From: Laetiporus sulphureus 93-53
Taxonomy: Eukaryota > Basidiomycota > Agaricomycetes > Polyporales > Laetiporaceae
Assembly (NCBI RefSeq): GCF_001632365.1
Contig: NW_024468546.1
Location: 189,499-253,498, forward strand
Length of the DNA stretch: 64,000 nucleotides
Direction: 5' to 3'
Shown: positions 62,443 through 64,000 of the stretch, piece after piece
Numbering within the stretch: position 1 is the stretch's first letter
Layout: every line of letters starts with the position of its first letter
The notes under the pieces: model-generated
Databases searched by the model: none
The model's input: only the letters and a program-made list of their open reading frames with translations
Told to the model about the DNA's origin: nothing
Translations under genes and position numbers: made by a program

Positions 62443-63987
62443 ATGGCATCCGACTACAGCGTACCCGTCGATCCTGCAGGCCACCAGCCGCACCCGTACC
62501 TGCACGAGCCGCTTCTGTACATCACCGGCCTGCCATCATACGTCAAGGACGAGGACCTCGCCATGGCCTTCCAGGCGTGCGCACCGTTTCGCCCGCATAT
62601 CCCGCGCGACGGCTCGACGAAGGTCGTTTCAGGCACAATTGAATTCCGAGATCTTGAGAAAGGTGCTTCCCAGTAGCGTCGATTGTGTGCGATCTGCGAG
62701 CTCACGCGTTGTGTAGCGGAGAAAGCTCTTGCGACACTGCAGTCGCGCCCGATCCCAGGCATGCAACCCCCAGTGCTGCTTGTGCTGTCGCCCTACCCAT
62801 CGACCACTCCTCCGACCCCACTGCCACCACCGAATGCTCTGCCACGGCTTGTGAAGCATCTGCCGCCGGGCTTCACTGACTCACAATTGTACGACCTCTT
62901 CCGTCCGTTCGGCGCGCTAGCCTCTGCTCGAACCCAGTCTCCATTTGGGAGAGACACTGGCGTGGTGGAGTTCTGGCGGGAGGAGGATGCGCATCAGGCG
63001 GAAGAAGCCATGCACTGCGCAGACGTGGAGGGCCAGAACATCGCAGTGCAAGTATATCAGCCAAGGAGAGCCGGCGGCATCGCAGATTTCAATGCGACTG
63101 CGCCGACGTTCGTTCCGACGGGCTCTGTGTATCCGTATCCCACACAGGTACGTGGTCTGCCTTAGGGCGCGCACGCCACCCACCGAGCGCGATCACAGTA
63201 CTCGCCTCCACGTTCCGTACCATATCATCCTCGATCACCTGTTCCTCCCTTCATGCATGGACCTGGACAGCAGGTACAGCTCGCGCCGCTGAGTGGTCCC
63301 GGATCGACCAGTCACAGCGGACTGATCGATCCTTGCAATCTGTTCATTAAAGTGAGTTGACAGATGTGTTACATGCGTTTCCTGGTGCTCATGTGTATCA
63401 GAATCTTGATCCCTCAATCGATTCGAACAGCCTCTTTTCACACTTCCGCCAGGTTCGTCTTCGAACTATCGTATGTATGCTATAAGACTGAGATCGAATG
63501 GACAGTTTGGTCAAATCGTGAGGTAGGCATGGTAGACGGGACACGAATGTACGAAGCTAACCATCTCACAGTGCTCGAGTTATGCGCAATGAGAGCGGCG
63601 AGAGCCGTGGTTTCGGTTTCGTCTCATACCAGACACCCGATCAAGGTGTGCCTTCTGATGTCGTACATGCTCTCTCTCAGGCGCTGACCATCCCCTCAAG
63701 CTTCGATGGCAATGCAGACCATGAACGGGATCACACTTGGCTCCAAGCAGCTCGTTGTGCGTCTGCACGAGCCGAAACAGCTGCGGCAAGAGAAGCTGGC
63801 GGCGCGATTTGGGGGCCATAATGGACACCCGAGAAGCAGCAGTGGCGCAACCAGCCCCACCGCGAGCGAGGCAGGCGAGAGCTATGCAGGCTGGTCGAGT
63901 CCGGGTCACCGTCCGACACCATTATCGCCCATGATGCACAGCGAGCGTCTAGACCGGGGAAGAAGGAGCTCGGGAAGCTACTATCAA
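62443..63987 (+). CDS. Three-RRM RNA-binding protein, 3' end beyond window
   Basis: Exons 62443-62662, 62717-63147, 63199-63351, 63402-63452, 63506-63522, 63572-63645 and 63701-63987; the last ends at a GTACGT donor and the gene continues past the window. RRM1 starts LLYITGLPSYVKDEDLAMAF, RRM2 LPRLVKHLPPGFTDSQLYDL with GVVEFWREEDAHQAEEAM, and RRM3 CNLFIKNLDPSIDSNSLF with ESRGFGFVSYQTPDQA and GSKQLVVRLHEPK. A Ser/Pro-rich region follows. RRM3 resembles poly(A)-binding-protein RRMs; a role in mRNA fate is inferred. The 17-nt fifth exon is required to join FGQIV to the next strand. Confidence 0.85.
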
Positions 63988-64000
63988 GTACGTACTAGAA

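Noticed and set aside
63580..63909. Minus-strand ORF at the right edge
   Set aside because: Antisense of the third RRM and tail of the RNA-binding protein.

Overview
The window reads as nuclear DNA of a filamentous basidiomycete, most likely an Agaricomycete and plausibly a wood-decay species. The evidence is dense short introns (about 40-60 nt, often with a CTNAC branch point), a DUF6533 seven-helix protein, a typical agaricomycete cytochrome P450, chromodomain Ty3/gypsy debris and a tandem family of secreted GMC (aryl-alcohol-oxidase-like) oxidoreductases. Species assignment is inference. Gene models were built by hand from splice signals, phase continuity and remembered family consensus; no database search was run.

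Layout. (1) 1-14 kb is a repeat graveyard. It holds a decayed Ty3/gypsy element (Gag, protease, RT/RNase H, integrase, chromodomain), with a 709-bp solo LTR nested inside the integrase and flanked by a 5-bp target duplication. It also holds a broken ORF of unknown family, a small LTR-like element, a possible inverted-repeat-bounded block containing an aldo/keto reductase relic, and an 84-bp tandem duplication. (2) 15-36 kb is ordinary gene space: a DUF6533 membrane protein, STN1 (telomere capping), an ALY/REF mRNA export factor, a lysine-rich KEN-motif protein, an AdipoR/haemolysin-III-like receptor, a P450, NAC beta subunit, a GNAT acetyltransferase, coactosin and an RRG9/neugrin-like mitochondrial protein. 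Several genes are divergent pairs separated by 260-420 bp. (3) 37.3-53.1 kb is a four-copy tandem array of GMC oxidoreductase genes on the plus strand. Whole ~3.7-kb units, promoters included, were duplicated and later marked by a LINE insertion (unit 3), a hairpin MITE (unit 4) and a divergent proximal promoter (unit 4). A relic of the 3' end of the AIP1 gene lies on the far side of the array from the intact AIP1 gene. (4) 53.6-64 kb holds AIP1 (WD40 actin regulator), a Mad3/BubR1-type spindle-checkpoint protein, a Dal5-family MFS transporter and a three-RRM protein cut by the window end.

How the parts relate. Coactosin and AIP1 are both actin regulators and now flank the oxidase array. The AIP1 relic next to the RRG9/coactosin side suggests that the array arose or grew by rearrangement beside AIP1. 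The most unusual protein-level observation is in Mad3, where the C-terminal half carries about eight repeated short motifs resembling the Cdc20-binding ABBA motif, far more than the one to three usually described for this family.
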